In this document: positions 30,101-39,589 of the stretch, one piece after another | How positions within the stretch are numbered: the stretch's first letter is position 1 | Layout: each line of letters begins with the position of its first letter | NCBI GenBank assembly: GCA_947471745.1 | Contig: CANJKZ010001109.1 | Coordinates: 496,001 to 560,000 of the forward strand | Direction: 5' to 3' | DNA from: Closterium sp. Naga37s-1 | Lineage: Eukaryota; Streptophyta; Zygnematophyceae; Desmidiales; Closteriaceae | DNA: 64,000 bases | Notes under the pieces: generated by a model | The model's database searches: none | What the model saw: the letters and a program-made list of their open reading frames with translations, nothing else | Told to the model about the DNA's origin: nothing | Position numbers and translations under genes: made by a program

Positions 30101-32467
30101 GGGGACCCTGCTGCTGCTGGCGGTGCTGCTGGAGCTGCTGGGACTGGCCCTGCTGAGGGGGTTGGAGCTGAAGGTGCTGAGCGGCCACGGCCGTACTACG
30201 TTCCGCTCCTTCAGCAGGTTCTTGGCCTTCCGCCCTCTCCTGGTCCTACTCCTCCCCTACTGAGTCCACCGCTTGTCCAGTCGCAGTCACAGTTACAGCC
30301 AGTCTCTCCACTTCCTGGTCCTTCTCCCTACACTGCGCCGACGGGAGGTCTTACGGAGCGTCGTGAGCCTGAGTCTCGTCCTCCGTCGCCTGAGACGCGT
30401 CCAGAGTCGCCTGTCCGCGCTGTCCGCGCTGGTCGTCGTGTTCCACGTCAGCGTCCTCCTCCTGTCCTTGGCACTCACTATATGACCCTGCGTCCCTCTA
30501 CTGCTCCACAGCGTGTCCCACTGCCGTCTCCACCAGCGTCCTCTCTTCCTGCTCTTGCTGACCCGGAGTCTGACTCTCTTCGTGCTGCCAGTCCTACTGT
30601 CACGCGTCTCCTTGCCACTGCTGTCACTGACCCTTCCTTTGAGTCCTCTGCTGCGTCTGCTCTAGTCGCTGAGCTTGTTGACTTTGCTGCTGCCTGTCGT
30701 CTAGACTACGCCGCTAGCCTTGTTGCTGAGTCTGAGTCTGCCTGTCCTCCGTCTGTCGGGGGTGAGTGTGCTCTTGGCACGGACGTCCTTGAGGACAGAC
30801 AGGAGGAGTTTGAGTGCTTTGCCGCTGCTTTGCCTCATCTCGTGTCCATGCTAGTTGCCCCTGAGGGAGACCCGGATGCACCAGACATCCCGACCCCACG
30901 CTCCTACGCAGAGGCGATGGAGGGTCCCTACTCCTCTCAGTGGCAGACAGCCATGGACGCAGAGATGGCATCCTGGAAGTCCACAGGCACCTACGTCGAC
31001 GAGGTTCCCCCACCTGGGGCGAACATCGTCAGTGGCATGTGGATTTTCAGGGTGAAGCGGCCGCCGGGTTCTCCGCCTGTCTTCAAGGCGCGTTACGTTG
31101 CACGAGGCTTCAGTCAGCGAGAGGGAGTTGACTTCTTCCAGACCTTCTCCCCGACCCCGAAGATGACCACTCTTCGGGTTCTGCTGCACGTCGCTGCTCA
31201 GCGTGACTACGAGCTCCACTCTCTTGACTTCAGCACTGCGTTCTTACAGGGCAGCCTGCACGAGGAGATCTGGCTGCGCCGCCCACCTGGCTTCACTGGG
31301 TCGTTCCCTCCTGGTACCCAGTGGAGCCTCCGGCGGCCAGTCTACGGTCTCCGCCAGGCACCCCGTGAGTGGCACGACACACTGAGGACTACTCTTGCTG
31401 CTCTTGGGTTTGCTCCTTCTACTGTTGATCCGTCGCTGTTTCTACGCACCGACACCACTCTGCCGCCGTTCTACGTTCTTGTTTACGTAGACGACTTGGT
31501 CTTTGCTACTGCTGACACTGAGGCACTCGCCCACGTGAAGTCGGAGCTGCAGAAGAGACACACGTGCACAGACCTGGGTGAGCTGACAAGCTATCTTGGC
31601 TTGCGGATCACCCGGGACAGAGCACAGCGCACCATCACCTTGACTCAGTCACACATGGTGCAGCAGGTCCTTCAGCGCTTCCGCTTCATGTACTCCTCGC
31701 CTCAGCCCACTCCTCTGCCTACCGGTCACTCGCTCTCAGCTCTGCCTTCGGTTGAGTCCGTAGAGCCGAGTGGCCCGTATCCAGAGCTTGTGGGCTGCCT
31801 CATGTACCTGATGACCTGCACTCGACCTGACCTGGCATACCCTCTTAGCATCCTAGCACGCTATGTCGCTCCCGGCCGTCACCGGAAGGAGCACATGGAT
31901 GCCGCTAAGAGGGTGTTGCGCTACTTGTGCAGTACGTCGGGCATGGGGCTCGTGCTTGGAGGTCGGAGCGACGTTGTCCTCACGGGTCACTCAGACGCTT
32001 CTTGGGCTGACGACCAGGCTACGCAGCGGTCGTCTCAGGGTTACACCTTCAGCCTTGGCTCTGGTTCAGTTTCTTGGCGTTCTACTCGCTCTTCTTCTGT
32101 TCTCAGCTCCAGTTGTGAGGCTGAGATCTACGCCACAGCCATGGCTGCACAGGAGTTACGCTGGCTCACCTACCTGCTGACCGACCTGGGAGAGCGGCCT
32201 CGTTCTCCTCCAGTGCTGTACGTTGACAACAAGGCCGCCATTGCCTTGTGTGAGGAGCACAGACTGGAGCACAGGACGAAGCACATCGCTCTGCGCTACT
32301 TCCTTGCTCGAGAGCTGCAGCAGCGTGGTCAGCTTCGTCTGCGTTACGTGGCCACTCGGGCCAACACTGCTGATGTGTTCACCAAGGCGCTTCAGCCTTG
32401 TGACCATCAGCGTTTCTGTACTGTTCTAGGCCTTGTGCCTACTCTCCCTCACTTGCTCACTTCTTGA
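27131..32467 (+). CDS. Copia-B gag-pol polyprotein (1778 aa, intact frame, integrase Asp to Asn)
   Basis: A single ORF from the ATG at 27131. N-terminal gag has two TPQQLREWYA modules and a Cys/His cluster (RCPYVIRT...CGTFGHTESRC). The protease motif is LDSGASRCFF (about residue 214) and the GAG-pre-integrase motif LWHHRLGHPS (about 357). The integrase has HMDVWGP (Asp about 425) and QQNGVAER (Glu 532). The second acidic position reads LHSNRGGEF, with Asn at residue 496 (codon 28616-28618) exactly 35 residues before the Glu. A Glu/Pro/Gly/Ala repeat linker, two more QQLREWY modules and a long Gly-Ala tract (29700-30170) come next. RT has YVDD at 1452-1455, and RNase H has SSSCEAEIYA and DNKAAIA. 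The frame is fully open, but the integrase should be inactive unless supplied in trans. Confidence 0.95.
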   Translation: MQLQRRPRESLTPQQLREWYAGWGCRGGRAAATTTATAAPGGGQMQLPRRPSESLTPQQLREWYAQRGGSRGTARCPYVIRTGARTGQPCGTFGHTESRCFARLSDAWRTEFGDAAELPDWVELLRQRVDIYALDYDAILTAMYAFPTSAESACHLCVPPDPGIQSAALGTGEAAALGARVSVAPGAGEAAALGTRESAPSGTASTEALHTFTLDSGASRCFFRDRTALEQLARPVAVSLADPSGGPVIATSSTVLPCPAVPSGTLSGLYLPSFSTNLVAGSALQDGGVHQFTPAYERVTHCTCARTGRHLATFTRQPGSDLYTLTTESPQVAASASASGQLSAPCSCRSLAHETVLWHHRLGHPSVQRLRAMHNRYLVSGLPRVLPPLPPSPAPPCLPCVEGRQRAAPHSSPFPPTTAPLQTLHMDVWGPARVRGQGQERYFLIVVDDYSRYTTVFPLRTKGEVPDVLIPWIRAARLQLSERFHSDFPVLRLHSNRGGEFSSDLLAAYCAEHGIRQSFTLPASPQQNGVAERRIGLVMEVARTSLIHAAAPHFLWPFAVRYAAHQLNLWPRVSVPETSPTLRWTGEVGDASRFRVWGSRAFVCDTFADKLSSRAVPCVFLGFVPDASGWQFYHATSRRVLPSQDVTFDESVPYYRLFPYRTAPLPPPPLFLAPGAAVVDPLPPQGAAPSGVSQVDPVEPVEVAVDSRPARGAEPERAEPGVAESGGAEPGGAGSGGAEPAGAESGGAEPGGAEPAGADSGGAEPGGAEPGSATSESTEPERAAPGGGLSSQQLREWYLQYCSLRRGASGTRSGAGAGASASPPRRELPSPQQLREWYARRCSLRSGAPGVVDSGASGVTGGAAAAGGAAGAAGGAAGAAGAAGGTAAAGGAAGAAGGTTGSGAAGAAGGAAATGGAAGATGGAAGAAGAAGGATGAGATGAAGGTAAAGGAAGAAGGAAGTGAAGAAGGAAAAGGAAGTAGGAAGTGAAGDPAAAGGAAGAAGTGPAEGVGAEGAERPRPYYVPLLQQVLGLPPSPGPTPPLLSPPLVQSQSQLQPVSPLPGPSPYTAPTGGLTERREPESRPPSPETRPESPVRAVRAGRRVPRQRPPPVLGTHYMTLRPSTAPQRVPLPSPPASSLPALADPESDSLRAASPTVTRLLATAVTDPSFESSAASALVAELVDFAAACRLDYAASLVAESESACPPSVGGECALGTDVLEDRQEEFECFAAALPHLVSMLVAPEGDPDAPDIPTPRSYAEAMEGPYSSQWQTAMDAEMASWKSTGTYVDEVPPPGANIVSGMWIFRVKRPPGSPPVFKARYVARGFSQREGVDFFQTFSPTPKMTTLRVLLHVAAQRDYELHSLDFSTAFLQGSLHEEIWLRRPPGFTGSFPPGTQWSLRRPVYGLRQAPREWHDTLRTTLAALGFAPSTVDPSLFLRTDTTLPPFYVLVYVDDLVFATADTEALAHVKSELQKRHTCTDLGELTSYLGLRITRDRAQRTITLTQSHMVQQVLQRFRFMYSSPQPTPLPTGHSLSALPSVESVEPSGPYPELVGCLMYLMTCTRPDLAYPLSILARYVAPGRHRKEHMDAAKRVLRYLCSTSGMGLVLGGRSDVVLTGHSDASWADDQATQRSSQGYTFSLGSGSVSWRSTRSSSVLSSSCEAEIYATAMAAQELRWLTYLLTDLGERPRSPPVLYVDNKAAIALCEEHRLEHRTKHIALRYFLARELQQRGQLRLRYVATRANTADVFTKALQPCDHQRFCTVLGLVPTLPHLLTS
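29265..30172 (+). repeat. Coding repeats between integrase and RT of Copia-B
   Basis: 29265-29480 encodes (S/P)GGAEPGGAE-type pentads and decads. 29700-30172 encodes almost only Gly and Ala (GGAAGAAGG units) from short GCTGGTGCT-type repeats. Two QQLREWY modules sit between the two arrays. Confidence 0.93.
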
Positions 32468-32689
32468 CTCTGCTTGTACTGTGATCTCTATATATATATA
32501 CCTGCATGTTTACTCTTGTTAGGTTGTGATCACTGTACCTCTTGTTATATTATCAAACTGCATGTGAACTGGTCTTGTGACCACTTGCTTGTGCTCGGAA
32601 TTTGTGTGGTTTCCTTGAGATCCACCCTGAGCTTGCTTTGCTTTGCTTTGACTGGTCTTGTGACCATCTGGTTGTCTCCCACTTAGCCT

Positions 32690-32698
32690 ATGGGGGTG
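32690..32698 (+). promoter_or_regulatory. Polypurine tract of Copia-B
   Basis: ATGGGGGTG immediately precedes the 3' LTR. The same motif precedes the 3' LTRs of Copia-A (on its strand) and, as ATGGGGGTT, of Copia-C. Confidence 0.8.
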
Positions 32699-32836
32699 TG
32701 TCAAACATTATACATGTTCATATTGTGTAGGCTATAGTGGGTTTAGCCTTAGGGGGTACAACATTGCTAGGGTTTCCTACTTGTATCACCCTGCTGCCTA
32801 GTTTCACACATTCTCGTTCAGTTCTACATTCTAACA
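32699..32836 (+). repeat. 3' LTR of Copia-B (138 bp)
   Basis: Identical to 25884-26021; followed by CTCAT. Confidence 0.96.
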
Positions 32837-33912
32837 CTCATCCGCCCTTTTAACCGTTTTCTCCCTCCCCGTGCGCAGACGTGGCGAAGCAGTGCAAGGA
32901 ATTTTGGCAGTTTGCCCGCGACGCACGCCACGAGTACGACATCGACAATCGTTACATCATCAATGCCGACCAGACGCCTTTGTGGCTGGAGATGCCGGCG
33001 ACTACCACGGTGGAGCAGACGGGCGTGAAGTCGGTGCCCATCCGCAGCGGTGGTTACCAGAAAGAGAGAGTCACTGTGATGCTGGCGTGCACGGCGACGG
33101 GCGAGAAGTTGAAGCCGTGGGTGTTTTTCAAGCGCAAGACCCTCCCAAAGGGTGACTTCCCGAACGGTAAGAAGCTGCGTATGCGCGTGTTTCCAAGGGG
33201 AAAAACAAAAGTAAAATCTAACCTACCAGACCTGGTTCGAGCAGGACGGCATGAACATCCTGACACCCGCAGGTACGCAAAGTGTTCTCCCGTGACCACT
33301 TCGTCTGCTTGTCTGCCTGCTTGTGGACTCACGTCTTTCCCACCCCCGTGTATGTGGTGCAGGGAACATCAAGAAACCATCTCCGGAGGTGGTGCTCAAG
33401 TGGATTTCACGGGCGTGGAAAGCTGTGCCCGCCGACCTGATTAAGAAAGCGTTCCTCACCTGCGGCATCAGCAATGCCCTTGATGGGAGTGAAGACGGAC
33501 TGGTGCTGGCGCACCGGAGAGGTTAGCTGTCCCACGAGGTATAGGTTGATGACGACATCCAAGCAGACGGGTTCTTTGGCAACAACTCCACGGAGCCTGA
33601 ATCAGACGAGGAGTAGGCCTTAGGCTAGACTAATCTTAAAAATGGTGTGTGGCTAGGATGCTAGTCTAATGCATTTGACTTGAAAATTTTAGTTAAAATT
33701 TTTAGCTAGAGTAATATAGTTTGTACGTAGGTTGTAAAGAAAGTGAAAAAAACAACAGACATTCTTGTCTATACAGCAAGGGTGCGCTTATAATAAGTAA
33801 CGTTTTTTTAGAGGGTGCGCTTCTAATTGAGGATCGGCCATAAGCGCATTGCTCCAGATAGAATTGCATGCGCATAACATAGGCCTGTAGTTATATCCGG
33901 GGCGATACGGTA

Positions 33913-34870
33913 GAGGGCTCGCGAGGAGGAGGAGGGACTATGAGAGGAGAGGAGATTGGAGGCGGCTGCTGAAGCTACTGGCACACGGGCGACTGGAGCA
34001 ACTGGCGCACTGGCTACCGGAGCAAGGGCCCCGGACTACTGGAGTAACTGGCTCCGCGGCTAAGACGAGCGGCTGGAGCAACGGACCCACGGGCGACTGG
34101 CGCAACGGGCTCGTTGGCTACCGGAGCAAGGGCATCCGGACTACTGGCGCTGCTGGCTCCACAACAGCTACCTCCGTTCAACCTCCCCCCATTGCCCCCA
34201 ACCCCTTTCTCACATCCCCCCCGGCTAGCGCCACTCCCCAACCTCACCCACTCCATCCCCCCCTCAGCGGCAGCTGCAGCAGTGGGAGAGAGAGGAGGAG
34301 GAGGGGCAGCTGGTCACGCACTCCCACCACCCCCATACCCCCCCTTACCCCCGCCACCCCCATACCCTCCACACGGCTGCACGCGCAGCAGGAAGTCGAA
34401 GAAGGAGGGGGGAGGGCGGGCGGCGTCGCGACGTGCAGGGCGCGGGCGGGTTGTGGGGCGCTCGCAACGAGCAGGGCGCGGGCGGCAGGTGGGTCCAGGA
34501 GGGGCGGCGCGCGGGTCCCCAGGGGCGGCGCGCGGGTCCAGCGGGGCAGCGCGCGGGTCCAGCAGGGGCGGCGCGCGGGTCCCGCAGGGCGTCGCGCGGG
34601 TCCAGCGGGGGTGGCGCGCGGGTCCCGCAGGGCGTCGCACGGGTCCAGCAGGGCAGCATGCGGGTCCCGCAGGGCGTCGCGCGGCTCCAGCGGGGGCGGC
34701 GCGCGGGTCCCACGGGGCGGGGCGCGGGTCAGGTGGGGCGACGCACCGAGCAAAAAATCGCCGCGCGCCTCGAGCGCGTGGCGGGAAGAAAAAACGTCGC
34801 GTGCCACGGGGCGCGCGACAGACAGTACAGTAGCGGAAGCAGGTGGGCCCCACAGGCCAGGAGCGTAAAC
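33913..34870 (-). other. Remaining internal region of Copia-A
   Basis: GC-rich and low-complexity, with repeats of GCGCGCGGGTCC-type units at 34500-34740. It resembles the non-coding leader of Copia-B and C more than gag. Open frames here are repeat-driven and show no domain. Confidence 0.6.
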
Positions 34871-34882
34871 GCTCTGATACCA
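34871..34882 (-). promoter_or_regulatory. Primer binding site of Copia-A
   Basis: Reads TGGTATCAGAGC on the minus strand, the canonical plant Copia initiator tRNA-Met site, directly inside the LTR at 34883. Confidence 0.9.
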
Positions 34883-35022
34883 TGTCAAAATAGCAAGCAG
34901 AAAGAGAACAGCAGAAGAGGGGTTTCAATAGCAAGCAATGGGATACATATAGCAAACCCTAGCAAGGCTGTACTCGCTGTAGAGTACCCCACTGCAGACT
35001 AGACAAATATAATATTCTGACA
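34883..35022 (-). repeat. 5' LTR of Copia-A
   Basis: 140 bp, TG...CA, paired with 23392-23531, followed by the target duplication GCACA. Confidence 0.88.
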
Positions 35023-35179
35023 GCACACAGCCACCACACGACATGGCGGGCTTTTATTTCCATAATGTACCGAGCTATCGAGCAGATACATTACATGCAC
35101 AAATAAAGAATGCACACACGCACAAACGCACACAGACGCTCCACAAGGCAGGTATTACCGAGCTAATACCGGGTTATAT

Positions 35180-35312
35180 TATCAAACCATATATGTGCTA
35201 GTTGTGTGTAGGCTATAGTGGGGTAGCCCATGTGGGGTACAACCCAATATTCGGGTTAGTATTTGTACCCACAATTCATTCAATGCAATCATTCCTGCTT
35301 GCTATCTTGACA
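35180..35312 (+). repeat. 5' LTR of Copia-C (133 bp)
   Basis: Pairs with 41619-41751. Terminal TG is changed to TA. It is followed by TGGTTTCATTG, a degenerate primer binding site. Confidence 0.92.
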
Positions 35313-38300
35313 TGGTTTCATTGCAGTAGGTCCGTAGGACCGTTATTTTTTTTCCGAGCCCACCATACTTAGCGATCGACTGCGATTACCGCGTTACCCC
35401 ACTACCCTGCATCGCGCTGCCCCGCGCACGCCCTGCCCTGCCTCGCGTCGCGCTGCTCTGCGCACGCCCTGCCTTGCCCCGCGTCGCGCTGCCTAGCGCA
35501 CGCCCTGCCCTGCGCCAGCGCCCTGCCCTGCGCCAGCGCCCTGCCCTGCGCCAGCACCCTGCCCTGCGCCGTCGCCCTGCCCTGCACCAGCGCCCTGCCC
35601 TGCGCAAGCGCCCTGCCCTGCGCCAGCGCCCTGCCTTGCGCCAGCGCCCTGCCCTGCACCGGCGCCCTGCCCTGCGTCAGCGCCCTGCCCTTCGCCTTCG
35701 CCCTGCCCTACGCCCGCGCTGCTGCCCTGCGCGTCGCGCCCTACGGCAGCCCGCGCGTCGCGCCCTACGGCAGCCCGCGAGTCGCGCGTTGCTGCCCCGC
35801 GCGTCACGCTCTGCTGCAGCCCGCGCGTCGCGCCCTGCTGCCCCACGCGTCGTGCCCTACGGCAGCCCGCGAGTCGCGCGCTGCTGCCCCGCGCGTCGCG
35901 CTTTGCCGTAGCCCGCGCGTCGCACCCTGCTGCCCTGCGCGTCGTGCCCTGATGCAGCACGCGCGTCACGCCCTGCTGCCCTGCACAGCACGCGCCCTGC
36001 TGCCCGCGCCACCTAGGTCGAGGCGAGCCGCCCTACCCGAACCGATCCGCCCTGCTGCTCGTGCTACTGCTGCTGCTGGTGGAGGTGCTGCTAGGAGTGC
36101 TGGAGGTGCTGGAGCCTAGCCTCATGAGCCACTCTGCTGTTCGTCTTACTTCTGCTGCTACTCGTACTACTACCTTCACTCTATAGTGCCATAGAGGTCG
36201 CGCTCCTCCTAGCTTGCCCGCCATGACTTCACTTTGTAGTCGCGGTGGGAGTGGTGACGGTGGTGGTGGCAGCAGTGGGAGTCGTGGCGGCCGTAGTAGC
36301 AGTCACTGTGGAGCTGTGTGGTGTGGAGTCTCTGGCGGTGGCCAGATGCAGCTATGGCGGCGTCCGACCCTTACGCCCCAGCAACTTCGTGAGTGGCTTT
36401 ACCAGCGTGGAACGTCTCCGAGTCCTGGTCGCTGTGCGTACGTCATTTGCACAGGTCGTCGAGCTGGTCAGACCTGTGGGACACCTGGTCACGCACAGGC
36501 CCGCTGCTTCGCCTATTTGACTGACGCCTGGCACGCAGAGTTTGGCGATGAGGCTGAGACCCCCCACTGGCTTGAGCTGCTTAGGTCGTGTGTTGATGCC
36601 TTTGCTTTAGACTATGACGCCATCCTTACTGCCATGTCTGCTTTGCGTGGTGGTGCTGCGAGTGACTGTTACCTGTGTGTGCAGTACGACCCCGGTATAG
36701 AGGTTGCTGCTCTAGGTGCTAGAGAGGCTGCTGCCTTAGGTGCTCGTGAGTCTGCTCTCTTAGGTACTGCACCTGCTGAGGCCTTGCACACCTTCATGCT
36801 TGACTCAGGTGCTTCCCACTGCTTCTTCCGTGACAGTACCGCACTCACACCACTCCCTGCACCTGTTGCAGTCTCTCTGGCTGACCCCTCAGGGGGCCCA
36901 GTTCTTGCACGGTCCACCACTGTGCTTCCGTGCCCGGCGGTTCCGTCTGGCTCACTGTCAGGTCTCCACCTCCCCTCGTTCTCGACGAACTTGGTGAGCA
37001 ACGTCGTCCTCCAGGATCATTGGGTTGACACCTTTACCCCTGGAGGACAGCGTGTGGCGATCTGTACGTGCTCCAGGACTGGCCGTCACCTGGCCACGTT
37101 CACCCGTCGGCCAGGGTCGGGTCTTTATACGCTGACGACTGTGTCTCCTTAGGTAGCTGCTGTCGGTCAGGTGTCTGTGTCAGGTCTGGTAGCCTCCCCC
37201 TGTGAGTGTCGCTCCCTGTCGCACCAGACTCTTCTCTGGCACCACCGCCTGGGTCACCCCTCCTTGCCACGTCTCCGTGGCATACACCGTCGCCTCCTTG
37301 TGTCTGGTCTTCCCAGGTCTCTCCCTCCCCTCCCTGCCTCGCCTGTGTCGCCCTGCCTTCCTTGCGTCGAGGGGCGGCAGCGCGCCGCTCCTCACTCTTC
37401 CTCGTTTCCCCTGACAGAGGCTCCTCTGCAGACCCTCCACCTGGACGTGTGGGGCCCAGCCCGCGTTCGTGGACAGGGCGGTGAGCGGTACTTTCTGCTG
37501 GTTGTCGACGACAACTCGCGTTACACCACGGCCTTCCCCTTGCGCACCAAGGGTGAGGTCCCTGCTCTCCAGATCCCTTGGATTCGAGCAGTTGGTCTCC
37601 AGCCCCGCAGCAGGTTCCGCCAGGACCTTCCTGTCCTGCGTCTGCACTCTGACAAAGGTGGTGAGTTCACCTCCGACCTCTTGCGGGCCTTCTGTCAGGG
37701 GGAGGGCATCGAGCAGTCATTCACACTTCCGGGCTCACCGCAGCAAAATGGGGTTGCTGAGCGCCGCATTGGCTTAGTCATGGAGGTCGTTCGTGCCTCC
37801 TTGATCCATGCGGCGGCTCCCCATTTTCTGTGGCCGTTTGCAGTCCGGTACGCCGCGCAACAGCTCAACCTCTGGCCCCGTGTCTCCTTGCCGGAGACCT
37901 CGCCCACACTGCGTTGGACGGGGGAGGTTGGCGATGCGTCGCGTTTCCGGGTCTGGGGTGCTCGTGCCCTTGTCCGCGATACGTCCGCGGACAAGCTCTC
38001 CTCCCACATCGTTCCCTGTGTCTTCCTTGGCTTTGTCCCTGACGCGCCTGGCTGGCAGTTTTACCACCCCACCTCGCGCCGTGTCTTCCCCTCTCAGGAC
38101 ATCACCTTTGACGAGTCGGTTCCTTTCTACCGTCTCATCCCCTACCGCACTGCCCCTCTCCCTCCCCCGCCGCTTTTCCACACTCCAGGTCCCCCTCCGG
38201 TAGACCCCCTCCCCCCTCAGGGTCCTGCTCCTTCAGGTGTGTCTCATGTAGACCCGCCCCCCATGGCTGAACCTGTAGAGGTCAATAGCGACTCAGGTGC

Positions 38301-38339
38301 TGCTGTGGGAGGTGCTGCTTGGGGTGCTGCGTCTGGGGG

Positions 38340-38980
38340 TGCTGAGCCTGCGCGTGAGGTGCTGGGGAGTGCGGAGCCTGGGGGTGCTGAGCCTGCGGCT
38401 GCGGAGTCTGGGGGTGCTGAGCCGGAGGGTGCCGGGTCGGAGGGTGCTGAGTCTGCTGGCGTTCCACTGGGTCTCGTTTCATGACGCGGGCCTGTGTCAC
38501 CACAGCAGGCACGAGAGTGGATTGCGTCGCGTACCCGCCTGAGGAGTCATGCTACTGGAGTTGCTTGTCGTGGAGGCGCTGGGAGTGCTGGTGTCTCTGG
38601 TCCTGGAGGTGCTCGTACTGGAGGTACTGGAGCTGCCGGGACTGGTACTACTCCTGGAGGTGCTGAGCTTGCGGCTGCGGAGTCTGGGGGTGCTGAGCCC
38701 GTCCGTGAGGTGCTGGGGGGTGCGGAGCCTGGGGGTGCTGAGCCGGAGGGTGCCGGGTCGGGAGGTGCTGAGTCTTCTGGCGTTCCTCTAGGTCTCGTTT
38801 CACGACGCGGGCCTGTCTCACCACAGCAGGCACGAGAGTGGCTTGCGTCGCGTACCCGCCTGAGGAGTCGTGCTGCTGGAGCTGCTTGTCGTGGAGGCGC
38901 TGGGAGTGCTGGTGTCTCTGGTCCTGTAGGTGGTCATACTGGAGGTACTGGAGCTGCCGGCACTGGTACTGCTCCTGGAG
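38340..38980 (+). repeat. In-frame 321-bp tandem duplication in the Copia-C linker
   Basis: The segment containing the SPQQAREW module and the flanking Gly/Ala repeats occurs twice, offset by 321 bp (107 codons). The two copies differ at scattered sites, including CGA versus TGA. Confidence 0.85.
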
Positions 38981-39589
38981 CTGGAGGTGTCGGCTCTGGG
39001 GGTGCTGCTGCTGGAGGTACTGGGGCTGGAGGCCCTGGAGCTGGTGCTGTCGACCCTGGCGTTGGAGACCCTGGAGCTGGAGGTGCCGGTTCTGGAGGTG
39101 CTGCTGCTGGAGGCCCTGGAGCAGGTACTCTCGACTCTGGAGTTGGGGACCCTGGGGCTGGAGGTGCCGGTTCTGGGGGTGCTGCTACTGGTGGCGCTGG
39201 AGCTGGAGGTTCTGGAGCTGCTGGAGGAGCTGGAGCTGGAGGTGCTGCTGCTGGAGTCATTGGAGTTGGAGGTGCTGCTGCTGGAGGCGCTGGAGTTGGA
39301 GGTTCTGGAGCTGCTGGAGGCGCTGGAGCTGGAGGTGCTGCTGCTGAAGTCACTAGAGCTAGAGGTGCTGCTGCTGGAGTCCCTGGGGCTGGAGGTTCTG
39401 GAGCTGTTGGAGGCGCTGGAGCTACTGGTACTGGTGGCACTGCACCGCCGGGACTGGTTTTTCGCTCCGCCGTCACCGTCGTCTCTGCCACCGCATGACT
39501 CCGTGCTTCGCCAGGTTCTTAGCCTCCCGTCTTCTACTGGCCTCCCGTTACAGCCCGGCGCACCACTGCCTGCTCCTTGTCACAGGATC

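Larger units (their letters stand above)
25884..32836 (+). mobile_element. Copia-B: very young, full-length Ty1/Copia element (6.95 kb)
   Basis: The two 138-bp LTRs (25884-26021 and 32699-32836) are identical by eye. The target duplication CTCAT lies at 25879-25883 and 32837-32841. A primer site begins at 26022 and a purine tract (ATGGGGGTG) ends at 32698. One uninterrupted ORF encodes the whole polyprotein. It lies inside the 134-bp intron of the Tigger transposase gene, in the same orientation, so the splice sites are untouched. The low-complexity leader between LTR and ORF is about 1.1 kb, with two long C runs (about 26610-26698) and a 30-base A run (26790-26819). Confidence 0.96.
24712..33526 (+). 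pseudogene. Tigger-like transposase gene, split by Copia-B and lacking the DDE core
   Basis: Proposed exon 1 (24712-25786) starts at GCCATGG. It has a Pro-rich N-terminus (24800-24910), an acidic region, then a CENP-B/Psq helix-turn-helix (YTAQEKLKWLVRLELAASIS) and a Tc5/CENPB-type second HTH (SQRWTERFRKRW). The donor GTAAGT at 25787 and the acceptor GTGCGCAG ending at 32878 agree in phase. Exon 2 (32879 on) gives DNRYIINADQTPLW, with the first catalytic Asp, and a beta-rich stretch to about 33160. The region that should hold the second and third Asp is missing near 33190, where the frame is lost. WFEQDGMNILTPAG then resumes, a 90-bp intron (33273-33362) follows, and the conserved tail KAFLTCGISNALDGSEDG ends at 33526. 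Catalytically dead as it stands. Confidence 0.82.
23621..33910 (+). mobile_element. pogo/Tigger-like DNA transposon (Tc1/mariner superfamily)
   Basis: The left end is CCGTATTACCCCGGATAAAA at 23621; the right end is the complement of CCGTATCGCCCCGGATATAA, ending at 33910. TA target duplications are at 23619-23620 and 33911-33912. Subterminal repeats containing GCGCTTATAA occur at both ends. The interior carries a gene with CENP-B-type DNA-binding domains and a DDE_1-type C-terminal part. Without its two later insertions (a MITE and Copia-B) the element is about 2.8 kb. It is itself inserted in Copia-A. Confidence 0.9.
23392..35022 (-). mobile_element. Copia-A: old minus-strand LTR element hosting the transposon nest
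   Basis: LTRs of 140 bp at 23392-23531 and 34883-35022 are about 92% identical by eye (11 differences). The 5-bp duplication GCACA lies outside both, at 23387-23391 and 35023-35027. On the minus strand a perfect TGGTATCAGAGC primer site follows the 5' LTR, and ATGGGGGTG precedes the 3' LTR. Apart from the nested insertion at 23619-33912 only about 1.06 kb of internal DNA remains, with no recognisable gag or pol, so this is a non-autonomous deletion derivative. Its LTRs resemble those of Copia-B and Copia-C. Confidence 0.88.

Noticed and set aside
29182-30263. Long ORFs on the minus strand and in a second plus-strand frame across the Gly-Ala region
   Set aside because: Shadows of the trinucleotide-like coding repeats of the Copia-B polyprotein.
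34114-34888. Arg/Gly/Ala/Pro-rich ORFs on both strands
   Set aside because: Open frames in GC-rich repeats of the Copia-A leader; no motif or consistent start.
35400-36000. Arg/Pro/Ala-rich ORFs
   Set aside because: GCCCTGCG-type repeats in the Copia-C leader; not a gene.
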